The notes under the pieces: model-generated | Database searches by the model: none | What the model was told of the DNA's origin: nothing | What the model saw: the letters and a program-made list of their open reading frames with translations, nothing else | Source of the DNA: Adiantum capillus-veneris | Taxonomy: Eukaryota; Streptophyta; Polypodiopsida; Polypodiales; Pteridaceae | Reading direction: 5' to 3' | Length of the DNA: 64,000 nt | NCBI GenBank assembly: GCA_014529385.2 | Contig: CM043949.1 | Coordinates: forward strand, 150,348,428 to 150,412,427 | Made by a program: the position numbers and the translations under genes | In this document: piece after piece, positions 1-10,904 of the stretch | Position numbering within the stretch: position 1 is the stretch's first letter | Layout: every line of letters begins with the position of its first letter

Positions 1-498
1 GCTCCCACACGCTTTGGAGTGACTTATCTTGCAAATTGTGTGTCTGTTTTGAGATTTCTATATATCATTAGAATCACAGTGAGAAGAGCTACACATTATC
101 ATCATGCATGTTGAGGATGAGTGACCTATATAGAGTGCTTGTCTTCATACTCTTTTGTTGTACCAAGTGAATACACATGGAATATAGGGTTAGAGTCCGT
201 AGGACAGAGACCTGTTGGTAAGTAGAGTAGCCCCTACAAGTTTCAAGGCGACTCGAGGACATTTGACCTTAATTTAGATAGCATGAGTGTCAAAGGTTTT
301 ATTGAAATCACAAGCACATAGGATGTCTGGATTTGGTTTCCTCGAGGAGAGATTGTCTTTAGAAGGTCGCGTAGGTGATTGACAACAATCTACGTGCTTC
401 CACACACTTGCGGTTTGAGCTACGTCCTTGGGCAACATTCTCGCATGTTGGTTTATTTCTCACTATGCTAGTGTCTACTCACAAGATATCTACCAACA
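1..498 (+). repeat. 3' part of an LTR, running off the window edge
   Basis: Non-coding sequence ending in CTACCAACA, directly followed by a primer-binding-site-like sequence. This is what the 3' end of a plus-strand 5' LTR looks like. The start of the LTR lies outside the window, so its length and TG start cannot be seen. No protein-coding frame of note. Assignment rests on the CA end plus the adjacent primer site. Confidence 0.55.
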
Positions 499-499
499 T

Positions 500-517
500 T
501 GGCATCGTTGCCAGGGA
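500..517 (+). other. Primer binding site, tRNA-Asp-like
   Basis: TGGCATCGTTGCCAGGGA begins two bases after the LTR end. Against the primer site used by many plant gypsy elements (complement of the tRNA-Asp 3' end, TGGCGCCGTTGCCGGGGA) it matches at 15 of 18 positions. It fixes the orientation of the element at the left edge as plus strand. Confidence 0.6.
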
Positions 518-785
518 TGAGAGCCATAGGTAGGTGACCTTAGACTAGTCTTACAAGGTAGAAGTCACTCCGGTGTTTTGGAAACATTTTATCTTATTTT
601 AGGTCGGATATGGGAGTTGGACTCTTGATATCATGGAGAGGTGCTAGGGAGCATGTGACTCGCTTGGATTTTCCACCATAGGTAGTATTAGTCATGTTTT
701 AGTGTTGGTCTAGGGAGCGTGTGACTCACTTGGATTTTCCACCATAGGTAGTATTAGTCATGTTTTAGTGTTGGCACCACACAAA
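518..785 (+). repeat. Retroelement leader with a tandem duplication of about 64 bp
   Basis: Untranslated leader after the primer site. A block beginning CTAGGGAGC occurs twice head to tail, at about 648-711 and 712-775, with only a few substitutions (for example ATGTGACTCG versus GTGTGACTCA). The leader then stops abruptly at about 780-786, where a minus-strand reverse transcriptase relic begins, so this element is truncated here. Confidence 0.5.
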
Positions 786-2101
786 TGCCCTACAATAAGT
801 ACTTCTTTTACTTCAAACACAGATTTTGTTCCGGAGAAGCTAAGGTTGACTTGCTCTAACCTTGATAGTAACATGTCACAATCATCTATATGACTTGCCA
901 CAAATTTGCGGCATCCCTTGGAATCTAGAGCCTCATCTTTTTCTTTTATGTTGCATCCTTTAATTGGTACATCATTTGCAAAGGGTTAATAACTGGAGGT
1001 AGGAAGTCACATAAGACATTGCTCATGCAATTCATCATATGTGCAACTGAGCTCATTGCTCCTTGCGATAAGGACCACATCCTTACCAAACCCAAGGGTG
1101 TCTTCATGGTGGTCAGATCACCTTTTTTTATTGCTATTTGAAATTGACCATATCCTGAGTAAAAATCTCCTAGAGAGTAAACTGCTCTTCCTACAAATGC
1201 TTCTGCAAATTCATCCACAAGTGGCCCTGTTCCTACATTCTTGATTGTAACCTTGTTTATTGGCTACATGTATTGGACGAAGCTTAAGATCCCATTCTTC
1301 TTTGGCATGATGAACCATTTGTTTGAATATGGAGCGCAAGAAGGCTCCAAGATGCCCATTTAAATCTTTTCATTAAGCATATCAATCAATTTTGGCAAAT
1401 GAGCTTTATGAACTAGAATTGGTCGCAAGCTCCAAGGTGGATGAGGTATAGTGAAGATTACCATAGGTACAACAATGCTTGGATCTGCACATCCTATCTC
1501 ACTTGGCTTAGATGACAAAGCCTTACCATGTCTAGAAAGCATGTCTTCAAAGAACTTCTTCTCAATAGGTGTTAAAAACTCACGACATCCAATTTGAATC
1601 TCTTTCAAATACTCTTATCTACTTTGGATCACGGCTAAGATTTGGCTACAAAGAAGTCTGCTCTATCTTTTCCCTGCGATCTAAAGGTAGAGGTAAGGGC
1701 ATTGTTTTGAACTTCTTTGCCACGGTCTTGTACTTTGTTTCCACACGCACTTTAGGTGCTTGATAGTTGTTTTCCTTTTCTGCAAAATCCTTCACCCTAT
1801 ACATATCCAAAGTATAGACTTTAATAGCCTGCGACTCCTCTTGGTCACCAAAGACCATTATGAATTCAAGATCACCTATTATATCTACAAATGAAACTTG
1901 TTCAAAGACACCTATAATGTACTCACTATCCTCTAGCACCCCAATATTTTTAAATCTTGTCTGTCTATTATGCACATATTGTCGAGTACTTTTCTTCATC
2001 CCTTTAAGTTTTGTGAAGCATATTGATCGATTCCTTGTCAACCTGAGAAAACATGTGGAAAGAATATCTTGCATAGTTGGATCAAGGTACGCGGGATTCA
2101 C
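786..2101 (-). pseudogene. Reverse transcriptase fragment of relic 1
   Basis: Minus-strand fragments translate to the N-terminal and palm parts of a Ty3/gypsy reverse transcriptase. The piece at 1646-2101 matches the region just downstream of the protease. The piece at 1360-1608 carries the linker before the RT, with the ...PMVIFTIPHPPW block found in every copy here. The piece at 946-1218 carries VDEFAEAF and the YSLGDFYSGYGQFQ block. A final piece down to 786 matches the segment after the catalytic FIDD in the intact copy, and the FIDD motif itself is degraded. Several frameshifts and stops separate the pieces, so no protein can be made. Confidence 0.8.
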
Positions 2102-2652
2102 TCCATATACAAAACAAAATGCCAGCTGCGAGCGGACAATTTTGATAAAACCTCTATATACGACTCATATTAGGGAATATGACCCCCCCCTCATAAAACC
2201 CCTTATATATGACTCATATTAGGGAATATGACCCCCCTTTCTACTCTTATACGACAATCAATGAAGAAAACTATCATACCCCTATCTAACATATAGAATT
2301 TAGGTCTCACATGATCTAACTGAGTAAAACTAGTCAAAGAGTGTGTAGCATACTGACTGGCAATGTACTAAGGAACCACTTTTGTTGATAACTAGATGTA
2401 CCCTTAATGTGTCTTAGTTTGGATTTCAAACTATGTGCCCAATCAATCTATACTCTAGCTACTTGTCCAATTTTGATACATCCAAATCTGGTGTAAATGA
2501 ACCCTTGACCTACTCCAAATCAACCCTTATCTATGATCAGCTTCATGCAAAATTTTATGTGTGACGTGATAAAAACTTTCCCTAAATTCATCCAAGTTCT
2601 AGTGCACATCATTGACCAATCGTTTTATAAGTAATCAACCTAGGTTAGGTTT

Positions 2653-2670
2653 CCCCCCCCCCCCCCCCCC
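2653..2670. repeat. Poly-C tract
   Basis: Uninterrupted run of 18 C residues inside relic 1, between its RT and protease parts, in an otherwise non-coding stretch (about 2230-2830) that looks inserted or badly eroded. The length of such a tract is prone to sequencing and replication error. Confidence 0.9.
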
Positions 2671-2829
2671 GCCCATAAATATGATACCCCCCTCCCTTAT
2701 TTTTAATCTTGGGAGATAAATAATTGGGGGCCTTCCCCTAACTTATACGCTTATGTATCTTGTTAAAAAAACCCCTCCCCTGCACTTAGGTGGTGCGGTA
2801 AGTTCTCCATGGTCAATCCCCCAGGGATC

Positions 2830-3700
2830 AAGTGACAACTTGTTATCCTTTGTACCACTTCACTCTCGCTTTACATGGGTACTTGGCCAAAAGCCCTCAT
2901 TTTCGTATTATCTTTAGATTATTTGGTTGCCTTTGGAAGAGGATTCTCATGCAAGCTATCATGGTCTCTTTCATGGTTTACACACACATTGAGGAATTGC
3001 ACAGCTTTCTTATCGTCTTTACTTTTATCCTTGCGTAAGCCGATCCATCATCCTTCACCTTTGTCTCCATCCATACACCTATGACGAATGGTCTCCCTAA
3101 GATGAGTGGGTAGGTAGACATCTCTTGCACAAAGAAATTTTTACCATCCTTTACATATCGTATAGATACTTTGACATTAAGTCAAGCTCCATATAGGTTC
3201 CCTAAGGAGTTTTTTGCATCTCTTATCATCCATCCATGATCTATGTCAATTGGCCAGTTTCCCTTCATGTAGAGAATTTTGGACACGATGTTGATTTCAA
3301 CGACATGATCAATGAAGGCTATATAGGGATCATTGTAATCTCCCACTTGCCCAAGGTCTCTATGGTGGCCATCGATAAAGAGAAGTTTTATTGTGCTTCT
3401 AGTGGAATGGTAGCATGCTGCCACGTTTTCATCATGGTCATTGTTTGTAGCTGTATTCCTTGTACCTTTGACGTATCCTCTTCACCCAATTATTGTCTCT
3501 TCCTCTTGATTATGTCTATGATTTCTTCATGGAACTCCTGCTTTTCAATCCCTAGTACCTCACCCAATCTAAACTCAACTTTATTGCTCAAAATTATTTC
3601 TTCCAATACCTTCTTCACATTTGTAGTAGCCCCTATATCTAATTGCTTCTTATATGCAGGAATCTATTCTTTGCTCTTTTTCTAATTTCTTTCGATTGAT
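2830..3700 (-). pseudogene. Aspartic protease region of relic 1
   Basis: Minus-strand reading shows FIDH followed by EINIVSK at about 3300. It aligns with the protease block ALIDHGSEINIMSK of the intact element, and the downstream NWPIDIDHGWM segment is also shared. The catalytic D-(S/H)-G triplet has become D-H-V, so the site is lost. At about 2870 the end of the gag-protease frame (...GQVPM then TAA) is still visible in the same relative place as in the other copies. Confidence 0.7.
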
Positions 3701-3899
3701 GAATCCTAAGTGTATCCTCCATGGGTATTTTCGATGGTGGAACCTACTGCGATGAAACTTCCCTTGGAGGAATAATATCTCTATTTCCTCAAATTTGGGT
3801 AGACTTTTTTGAGGTTCCTTCATCTCCATTTTTGTGTTTGCGCATTTCTTCTATGATAGCTTCACCATTTTTGAAATTTTCAAATATATGCGTGAACTG

Positions 3900-5100
3900 A
3901 CAAAGCATCCATCGGATCATTCCACCTTGTTGTTTCATGAGTATATACAATTTCTAGATTTTTGCAGTATATATGTAGTTACCTTTTTATTTAAAGAAGA
4001 CTCTAGAGAATATGGCCATAACTCATATAATACCTTCTCATCATTGCTTAGAATCTTACTTCAATCTTCATGATGTAGGCTGCTGGCTTAGCCTGGCTTG
4101 TGACCATGTCTTCAACTAACTTTCGCATTCCACATTTTTCAAAGTTGGTCCTCAAAAGTAATCATGCTTTATGAGATGAATCTTTCCATCCTTGAAAAAC
4201 AAAAGTTCTTTTATCAAAGCATCCTTAAAGCTATCACAGTCTCTCCTGGTATGGTCAATGCTATATGCACCTATTTACAAAATCATGCTTGTTTGGTGCT
4301 CTTTGCTCTGGTGGTTGCTCTGATGGGCCTTTTCTTCTAGCCTTGCAAGTTTCAAGTTTATCTCTCACATGCCCTTTACCAACTCATCTAGTGTGGATTC
4401 TTTCATTTTTAGAGTTGAATTAATTGGCTTTGATGCCTTTTTGGTGTGATAGAAAGAGAAGTGACATTAGACACCACCATTTTGTCTCATCGAGATTGTC
4501 TCTTGGCAAGTAGTGAGACTGCATCTTTGACTTATTTCCATTCTCTGTTCAATCCTTCCTTTGTACTCTTGTCCTCTCAGAGTAGTTCAAGCTTCTCTTG
4601 AACCTTTGGTCATATAGCTTACTAAGAATAGTTTTTTCTTTTCTCTATCCAAGTAACGTCTTTTTGATGTTGATAATTGGCCATAGTGATGCTAAAGATC
4701 CCTTAATAATTCAGTGATGGAAGTCCCTTCTTTTGACTTTACAACACACTCTAGGAATTTCCTTTCTGTAACCCTCTCATTATCCTCTATGAAGTATTCA
4801 TCCTTTAAAGAAACCTTGAAAGATTCTCAATCTTCAACATGCTCAGCCCTTATGGTCTTCACACGATCTCGAATCTCTGGCACCATAAGAAGTTTTGACC
4901 TTCTCTTCATCTCAATTCCTAGCATCTTGTTTAACTCCATCTCCTTCTCATAGTGATGGAGATACTTTGTGATATTCTATCCATCAAAATAAGTAATCTT
5001 GTCAACAATCAATTGAAGCGCCTTTCTGGTTCAAATTTCCCTCCTTTTTGCACCTTGTTGCTACTGCATGTTTTCACATTTATTTTGGAAAATATTGTAT
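3900..5100 (-). pseudogene. Gag relic of relic 1
   Basis: Minus-strand sequence aligns with the plus-strand gag relics at 18.5-19.9 and 30.4-31.7 kb. Shared blocks include the segment rich in K, E and L around 4870-4960 and the zinc-knuckle region near 4250. Nearly every codon block can be matched, but stops and frameshifts occur every 20-80 codons. The N-terminal part carries the Gln-rich stretch followed by KRREI typical of this gag family. Confidence 0.65.
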
Positions 5101-5225
5101 GTTGTGCAACACAAATTGCTTTGAAAGTTTCATGTGAAGCAAGTCTTCTAACGTGTACACTGATACTACCCATTTACTTCAAATCAAGGGCATTGGTATA
5201 CAAGTTTGTGGAACTGGTAAAATAA

Positions 5226-5570
5226 GGATACCTGCTCCCATTTTATGTGTGGTAACATCAAGTTAGGATGTCTCCCTAGTAGTATAGGCTACTGTGCAAG
5301 GCACTTTTGTTTTGGCTCTCATGTTTGAGGCCATCACTCTCCGCAAAGCCTTACAATTTTGCATGCAAGGCATGCTAGCTAGGTGAATTCAATTCTAAGG
5401 ACTCATCAATTACGCTTCCGCTATCACACTAGCAACTCTGTCAAGGACACGATAAGTGATGGATTGTTTACCATGATATTTGGCTCCTATCTCAACACAC
5501 AACGACACTAAAAGGAACCTAGATCTAGGACTTATTTCACAAGCAAAGTGCCCTATTTAAGTCATCCTCG
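5226..5570. other. No feature recognised
   Basis: Junction sequence between relic 1 and the following LTR element. I see no coding frame, repeat or RNA gene in it. Confidence 0.5.
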
Positions 5571-7469
5571 TACTGTCACGACCACTACAAGATCGATGGT
5601 CAAGATGTGGCTCGTGTTCTCTGTTACCTCTGTGGATGAGAGTGTCATACAAGCAGATTGTTGCATACTTATAAGATAAGCTGCAAGCCATGCAGAGATG
5701 TATGCTTTATGTGGTTTTTAAGGCCAAAAGGAATCTAGATATGGCCTGACAGGGTGGAAGATGAAGGATGATCAAAGTGTGTTTCTTGACCCATATGCGT
5801 AGAGCTTGAAGTGATAAAGAAGCAGGTCCAGACAGCTCATAAAACCGAGCTATGGATCCCAAGATATTGGAGTTTGAAGGTGCAATGTGTTGCAAATTCT
5901 TGTTGGATAGGGCAGCTGGGGACAAGTTGACCAAGATGATGTCAGTGTATGGACGCGTAATGCTTGATTTATGGAGCAGGTTTGTCTATTTAGATTACAG
6001 ATCGGAGATATAGATGGCGAGTTATGGCCAGATGAAATTTTGCCGAGGGCTAGGTTGGTGCCCACCCGATCGCATGGGGAGGGGTGCCATGTGATGATTT
6101 TGGAGCTTGCCCAAAGATTGTATGTATTCTCTGCAGGAAGTGAAGGCTTGCAAGAGTTGACTGCTTGTCAAAGAGAGCCCACAGTGGAAAGTTATGGAAG
6201 TTGGAAGGTTGTGTGCAGTTGCTCAGAGCTGATTGCAGATGAAGTCAAGCATTTTTGCAGCCTCGGTTCAGGGTCTTTGAAAATCTTGAAGGGTGGCGTG
6301 GATCGGTGAGCTCAAAGGTCGGGTCATCAGCTCTTAAAAATATGTTACACCTCCGGATTTGAGTCCTAAGGCAATGGTTGCGGGATGTTGGAAATGGACC
6401 ATTTAAAGGAGTTTTTTGATAAATTTTAGGGAACTTGGGGAGGCCTCAAAGGCTAAAGTCTTCACAGGAGGCCATGTGGCAGGGGATTAATCCTATATGG
6501 GGAGTGGCGGTGTGGTTTGGTAGGGTATATATACCGAGGGGTGCCCTCCAATTAAGTATCAAGCAAGTTGAGGAGCTCATGAGCTCTTGTGGTTATGGTG
6601 CGAGCGCCTATGGGCTGGTGGCACCTAAAGTGCTGCTTTGCATCCGTGCGATGAGACGTGAGGTGGATTTCGTGCCGTGTCGTGGCCAATTGGTTGCACT
6701 CCTGGGCGGCGTGAGCAGCTTGGTGCTGGGTGAGAGTGGCATCCGTTGGGTGTGGTTCTCGTGGCCCTAAGCAAAAACCTCTTTTAAGAAGGAAAGCGGG
6801 AGCACCAATGGCGTCGTCAGTGCCCTAGATAATTGGGAGTTCATGTGAATGCGTGGGGCACAAGGGATCCCAGGCTCGAAATAGAAAAGGGGAGGGATCA
6901 CATGTAGTGGTGGAGAATAGAGGGACTAGTTGCTAAAGTGAGAGGCTGTCTCACGCCCAAGGGGCCCCATTTTTTGCAGGTTTGGAAAGAGGAGGAAGAA
7001 GAGGGCTTGGTTTTTTGCAGGCTTGAGGAGAGCAGCAAGGAAGAAAGGAGGCAATTTTTTGCAAGAGGGGGCGAGCTCCTAGGAGCCGGGAGCGGTAGAA
7101 GAGAAGGAAGAAGAGTGAAGGTTCCATTCTTTTTGCTCAAGGTGAAGCCCTAGGTCCAGAGGATGCCAACTCAGAGGTGTGTTCCCGAGCCTGCAAGCAG
7201 GAAGGTAGGTTTCCCTTTGGAGCAGAGATTCCATCTGTAGTCATTCTTATGGCTGCCGTGCTCTCAGCAAGGAGAGGTGCACAAACGGTGAAGTAGTGGT
7301 TGCAGTTTTTGTATTTGTTTCTCTAGGTCTCCATGCCGAGCAGGTTCTAGCAGTTTTTCATGGTTGTATAGACGAGGTTGTTTTGGCATAATCGAGGCAA
7401 ATCATATGTATTTGTAGTGTCGTTTCTTCCATTTGCCCCCCCCCCTTATCTCTTTTCTCTATTCCAACA
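5570..7469 (+). repeat. 5' LTR of element A
   Basis: The start is uncertain. The end, CCAACA, is followed by a primer-site-like sequence. The segment 5698-5868 recurs at 10116-10285 in the truncated 3' LTR. The last part (about 7060-7469) recurs inverted at 35631-36055. Open frames inside it (for example 5971-6309 and 6435-6770) are not conserved between copies and are not considered genes. Confidence 0.5.
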
Positions 7470-7472
7470 ATC

Positions 7473-7490
7473 TGGTGCTGGTGTTGGAGA
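7473..7490 (+). other. Primer binding site of element A (degenerate)
   Basis: TGGTGCTGGTGTTGGAGA lies three bases after the LTR end. It matches the plant tRNA-Asp primer site at 12 of 18 positions. The inverted copy at 35611-35628 reads TGGTGCCGATGTTGGAGG and also scores 12 of 18. The tRNA assignment is an inference from this partial match. Confidence 0.4.
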
Positions 7491-7639
7491 TGTATGTGCC
7501 TCTCTGGGCCTCTGTGTGTGTGACAGAGAAAGAGAGAGTAGTGTGTGCTGTGGCACGCTTGTAGACGAGCCGGATCAATGTGGATCATTGTCAATTTTGT
7601 GAGTTTTGAAGGTGAAGTCTAGTGGATCGGGGTGCAATG

Positions 7640-8165
7640 ATTATCCTAGACTATAGAGAGGCAAACTGTTTGGGTTCCAGGTGTGTTCCCCTTTCCCCCC
7701 ATCCATCTTCTGGTGCCTTTATTGAGGAGCGTTGATGCTCCAATTTGAAATTCAAAGCGGTGTTTGAAGGTCGACAAGCAATTGGCGGATGGTCCAATCT
7801 TTTGGCGGTTGTGTTGGAAGATAGCAAGGATGATGGAGCCAAGCTTTGGCCCCATATCTACAGGTGTTGAAGACCTTAAAGATTGGTTAGCAGATTGTGA
7901 ATTATGGATGCTATCGCTGTGTATGTTGACGGATGCGTAAAATTTGCAGACGGTGCCGCTGCTGATGCGTGGACGTGCAAAGATTTGGTATGATGAGTTG
8001 AAGGCTGATGGTTGAGGTTCATGGCAAGAGTTGCAGAGGAGGTTTTTCGAGCAGTTTCGAGAAGTGGTCACCCCGAAGAAGGCTGGTGCAAAGCTAAAGG
8101 CGGTACACCAAGACGTAAGGATTTTTCCATTTTTCTTGAGCAGTTTGAAGCATGTTGGAAACAAT
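7640..8165 (+). pseudogene. Gag-like relic of element A
   Basis: Plus-strand translation around 7960-8070 contains RAKIWYDELKADG, then a stop, then GSWQELQRRFFEQF. This matches the core of plant retrotransposon Gag proteins (aromatic-x2-L, then W-x2-L-x3-F-x3-F). A preceding stretch about 7850-7930 reads as the LKDWLADCELW part. A stop at the end of the first block and another near 7940 break the frame. This would have been the capsid-like protein that packages element RNA. Which superfamily it came from is not certain. Confidence 0.6.
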
Positions 8166-8429
8166 TAGAGGTCGCCACTCGGGTGTAAGGAAATCAGTTT
8201 TTGAATCTGTCTAGATTTCTTAAGTGCTTGCATCTGAGGATCAGAGATAGGGTGGAAGACGGCGTTGATACCTATGAGACATGGTGTATTTGGACAAGAT
8301 GAAGAGCAGAAAGGTGAAGCGAAAACTGGAGCTGGGTTTGCTGAAGCTTGCAGATTACTTTCCTATTTCAAAGCTAGTAGAGTATTCTATGGTTCAATCA
8401 AAGGAAGGGCCGGTTGCACGAATTATGCA

Positions 8430-9360
8430 AAGCCAATTGAGGTAAGGTCAATAATGGTTATGTTCCTACGAAGTTTCGAGTTTATGATGTGCGTGTGCCA
8501 GTGATGGATGAGCTTGTCAAAAAGGATAAGCCCCTTGTTGAAGTGAGTCACTGTACCAAAGAGGAAGTAGGTGTTAGGTTTTTGGAGCAGATAAGAAAGG
8601 GAGAGTCTGTTCTTGTGGAAAGCTTGCATGAGAAGATAGCGGATAGCAATCAAGAACCGGAGGTGAAGCAAGTCTGCCAAGCCTGGACGATGGTCAAGCT
8701 TTTGTGGAGAAACGGCCAGTTGAAGATGTTGATAGTGAGTCATTGTATGATGTTGATGAAGATGGAGAGTCCAATTCTAGTTTCTGGGAGGTAAGTGATG
8801 AAGATGGACCAAATGAGCCCACATTATATGACGAGGAGGCTGAGTCTAATAGGTCGGTGCTGGTAAAGGTAAAGCTCCCTGATTATGTCTCTCATAATGT
8901 GGTTGTAGACAATGTAAAAGAAGAACAGGTGGAAGTGCCCAAGCAAGTGAGGGAGGATACACTATCAAAGGTGGCATGTACTGCTCTATTGGCGGCCATG
9001 CTAATGAAGGTAGCAATGGAAATGACTGTGGTGGTGCAATTGGTTCAAAGCTTTGCAAAGAAGGATAAGTCTAAGTGTGTGGATAGTCAAGCTGGCCTAC
9101 CATATTGTCAAGGGGATGATGAAGAAGCAAAAATCAAGGGGGTTGAGCATATTTTTTGAATCTCATGAGGTGATGGATGCTGACCAAAGAGAAGAGCAGT
9201 TGGAGGTGCCCATGAATTTCCATGATGATGTTATAGATGCAGGTCTTTTGAATCAGGTATATAGTGGGAGTGAAACTGATCAGGGTTTTGATGATGCCAA
9301 GGATGCCGTGGATAAAGAGATGCAAGTTCTTGTTGATAAGGCTTTGACCGAGGTATAGGT
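8430..9360 (+). pseudogene. Acidic open region downstream of gag in element A, unrecognised
   Basis: Three overlapping plus-strand frames (8489-8794, 8704-9159, 9053-9358) are rich in Glu, Asp and Val. They look like one coding region broken by frameshifts: the first carries VPVMDELVKKDKPLVEV and the second ESLYDVDEDGESN. No cysteine knuckle, protease triplet or RT motif is visible. It lies between the gag-like relic and the purine tract, so it is either the rest of a long Gag or a captured sequence. I do not recognise the family. Confidence 0.4.
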
Positions 9361-9976
9361 TATGTGAGGGTTAATCCCTCTAAATGTGGAGAGTCCAACA
9401 AAGTAGACATGTCATACGGAAAATGAAGAAGATTTTCTAGTGGGGCCAAGCTGTCTAGAGAGGTACGTAGTACCTGGTTGAGGTGTATGCTTGTGAGTAC
9501 AGCAGTGAGTTATGTCATCTGCAAGATAGGAGTTCCATGGAGATCAACTCTGCTTTACATGGTTGGGAGGAAGGGTCAGTATTGTTGGTTGAAGAAGGTG
9601 GCGTGATTGAAGTGCCAGGTGCATTGATTGGTACAAGTGGCACGCTAGCCAAGCTAGGTATGTTGGTGAGGCAGGTAAAAGTGAGAATAAGTGCTAAGAT
9701 GCTTTGGGCAAACTGTGCTCATGGTTGGTTGCGGACATAGGTGAATCGTTTTTGGAGGGTGCTACAGATGGATGGAATGTGTCAATGTCTCGTTTTTAAT
9801 CTGGGTGGAAGCTATTTGATGCAGGGGGTGGGGCAAACCACTTGATGTTTGCTAGTAGATAGTAGGATGTAGGTCCTTGTACATATGGTGGTTTTTTTTG
9901 TCTGCTAGAAGTGTTCACCATTTTTTGCAATTGGTAGAAGAATAAAGATGCTTTTTGGTTGAACATGAATGTTCAA

Positions 9977-9992
9977 CAAGGGGGCAGGGCAA
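9977..9992 (+). other. Polypurine tract of element A
   Basis: CAAGGGGGCAGGGCAA is directly followed by TGATATTGC, a plausible TG start of a 3' LTR. This is the plus-strand priming site in the expected position for element A. Confidence 0.5.
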
Positions 9993-10285
9993 TGATATTG
10001 CAGCCAAAGTGTGTCGACCCTAGAAGAGGGCAAAGATAATGAAATGTGTGCTTATAGATGCATGGCAAAGAGCTAGACCAGATGGGAAGAACTTGTGCAG
10101 GCAATTGGCAGTGGAGATGTATGCTTTATGTGGTTTCCTAGGCCAAAAAGGCTCCAGATAGGGCCTGAAAGGGTGGAAGATATGAAGTGTGATCAAAATG
10201 CTATTTTTTGGTCCAGATGTGTAGAGCTTGAAGTGCTTAAGAAGCACGTCCACATGGCTCATCAAACGGAGCTACAGAACCCAAG
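9993..10285 (+). repeat. Truncated 3' LTR of element A
   Basis: Starts TGATATTG after the purine tract and shows similarity with the 5' LTR at 5698-5868. It breaks off at 10285, where a different LTR family (minus-strand element 2) begins in the middle of its own LTR. The junction is a rearrangement or deletion breakpoint. Confidence 0.5.
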
Positions 10286-10846
10286 ATATTGCCTCACTCC
10301 TCATAGTCATGGCACTATGAGTGATGTGGCATTTTGAGCCATTTTTTACCAATTTTGGGACATTTTTTTACCATTTTTGCCCATTTTTTCCCCAAAAATG
10401 CCCATTTTTGTCCATAAAAAGCCCAAACAAGCTGGGAAAAATCCCTAAAATTGTGGAAGAATCCATTGGGCTGAAATTTCATCTTGAACCTCATTTTACC
10501 ATTAGCAAGCACTCTAGATGCATCTCTTACGCCCGCGCATGAAACTTGCTATTTATGATCGAGATTGCCCGCATTGAACTTTCTAGGCAAAACGAACATG
10601 CCACTTCGATACACTTGACATTTCTACATTTCTAAAGCAAAATAGGCATATTTTAATGTGATAACATACGCGTCAATTCCACGTCCAGGTCCTCGCTATC
10701 TCGGCAAGGTATATACAGAGCTGCAATCGTGGCATCTATTTTCGCATGTATCACACTATGTACATCACAGCATTTGGTCCCACACAACAAAAGCACCCGG
10801 AGATAGATATGTCAGTTTCACATTATGCACGTGCAACGGAACGACA
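10286..10846 (-). repeat. 3' LTR of element 2, truncated
   Basis: Matches the inner 560 bp of the complete LTRs at 17297-18343, 23617-24586 and 29259-30192, and ends ...ACGACA next to the purine tract. The outer part is missing. Confidence 0.8.
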
Positions 10847-10862
10847 TCCACCCCCTCTAAAC
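10847..10862 (-). other. Polypurine tract of element 2
   Basis: The plus strand reads TCCACCCCCTCTAAAC. On the coding strand this is a purine tract GTTTAGAGGGGGTGGA running straight into TGTCG, the LTR start. The same tract occurs in element 3 and in the intact element. Confidence 0.8.
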
Positions 10863-10904
10863 ATGCTCATCCTTTGGCATGTGCCACATATATCTTTTGC
10901 AGAT

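Larger units (their letters stand above)
786..5225 (-). mobile_element. Decayed Ty3/gypsy retrotransposon, relic 1
   Basis: Minus-strand remains of a Ty3/gypsy element in the order gag (high coordinates), protease, reverse transcriptase (low coordinates). It belongs to the same wider lineage as the better copies in this window, and its gag is closest to the plus-strand gag relics at 18.5 and 30.4 kb. All frames are broken by stops and frameshifts. The RNase H, integrase and both LTRs are missing, and the RT is cut off at about 786. Confidence 0.8.
5570..10285 (+). mobile_element. Plus-strand LTR element with gag-like relic only (element A)
   Basis: A 5' LTR (about 5570-7469), a primer site (7473-7490), a decayed gag-like region (7640-8165), a further open region (8430-9360), a purine tract (9977-9992) and a truncated 3' LTR (9993-10285) are in the correct order. 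The two LTR parts share clear similarity (5698-5868 with 10116-10285). No protease, reverse transcriptase or integrase is visible between primer site and purine tract, a distance of only 2.5 kb. The element is therefore either a non-autonomous gag-carrying type or an internal deletion derivative. Confidence 0.55.

Noticed and set aside
4714-5225. Plus-strand frames at 4714-4953 and 4953-5225
   Set aside because: Antisense shadows of the minus-strand gag relic. The same shadow appears inverted at 18669-18878.
6435-6770. A 111-codon plus-strand frame inside the element A LTR
   Set aside because: Not conserved in the 35.4-36.05 kb copy or the 3' LTR fragment, and no domain is visible.
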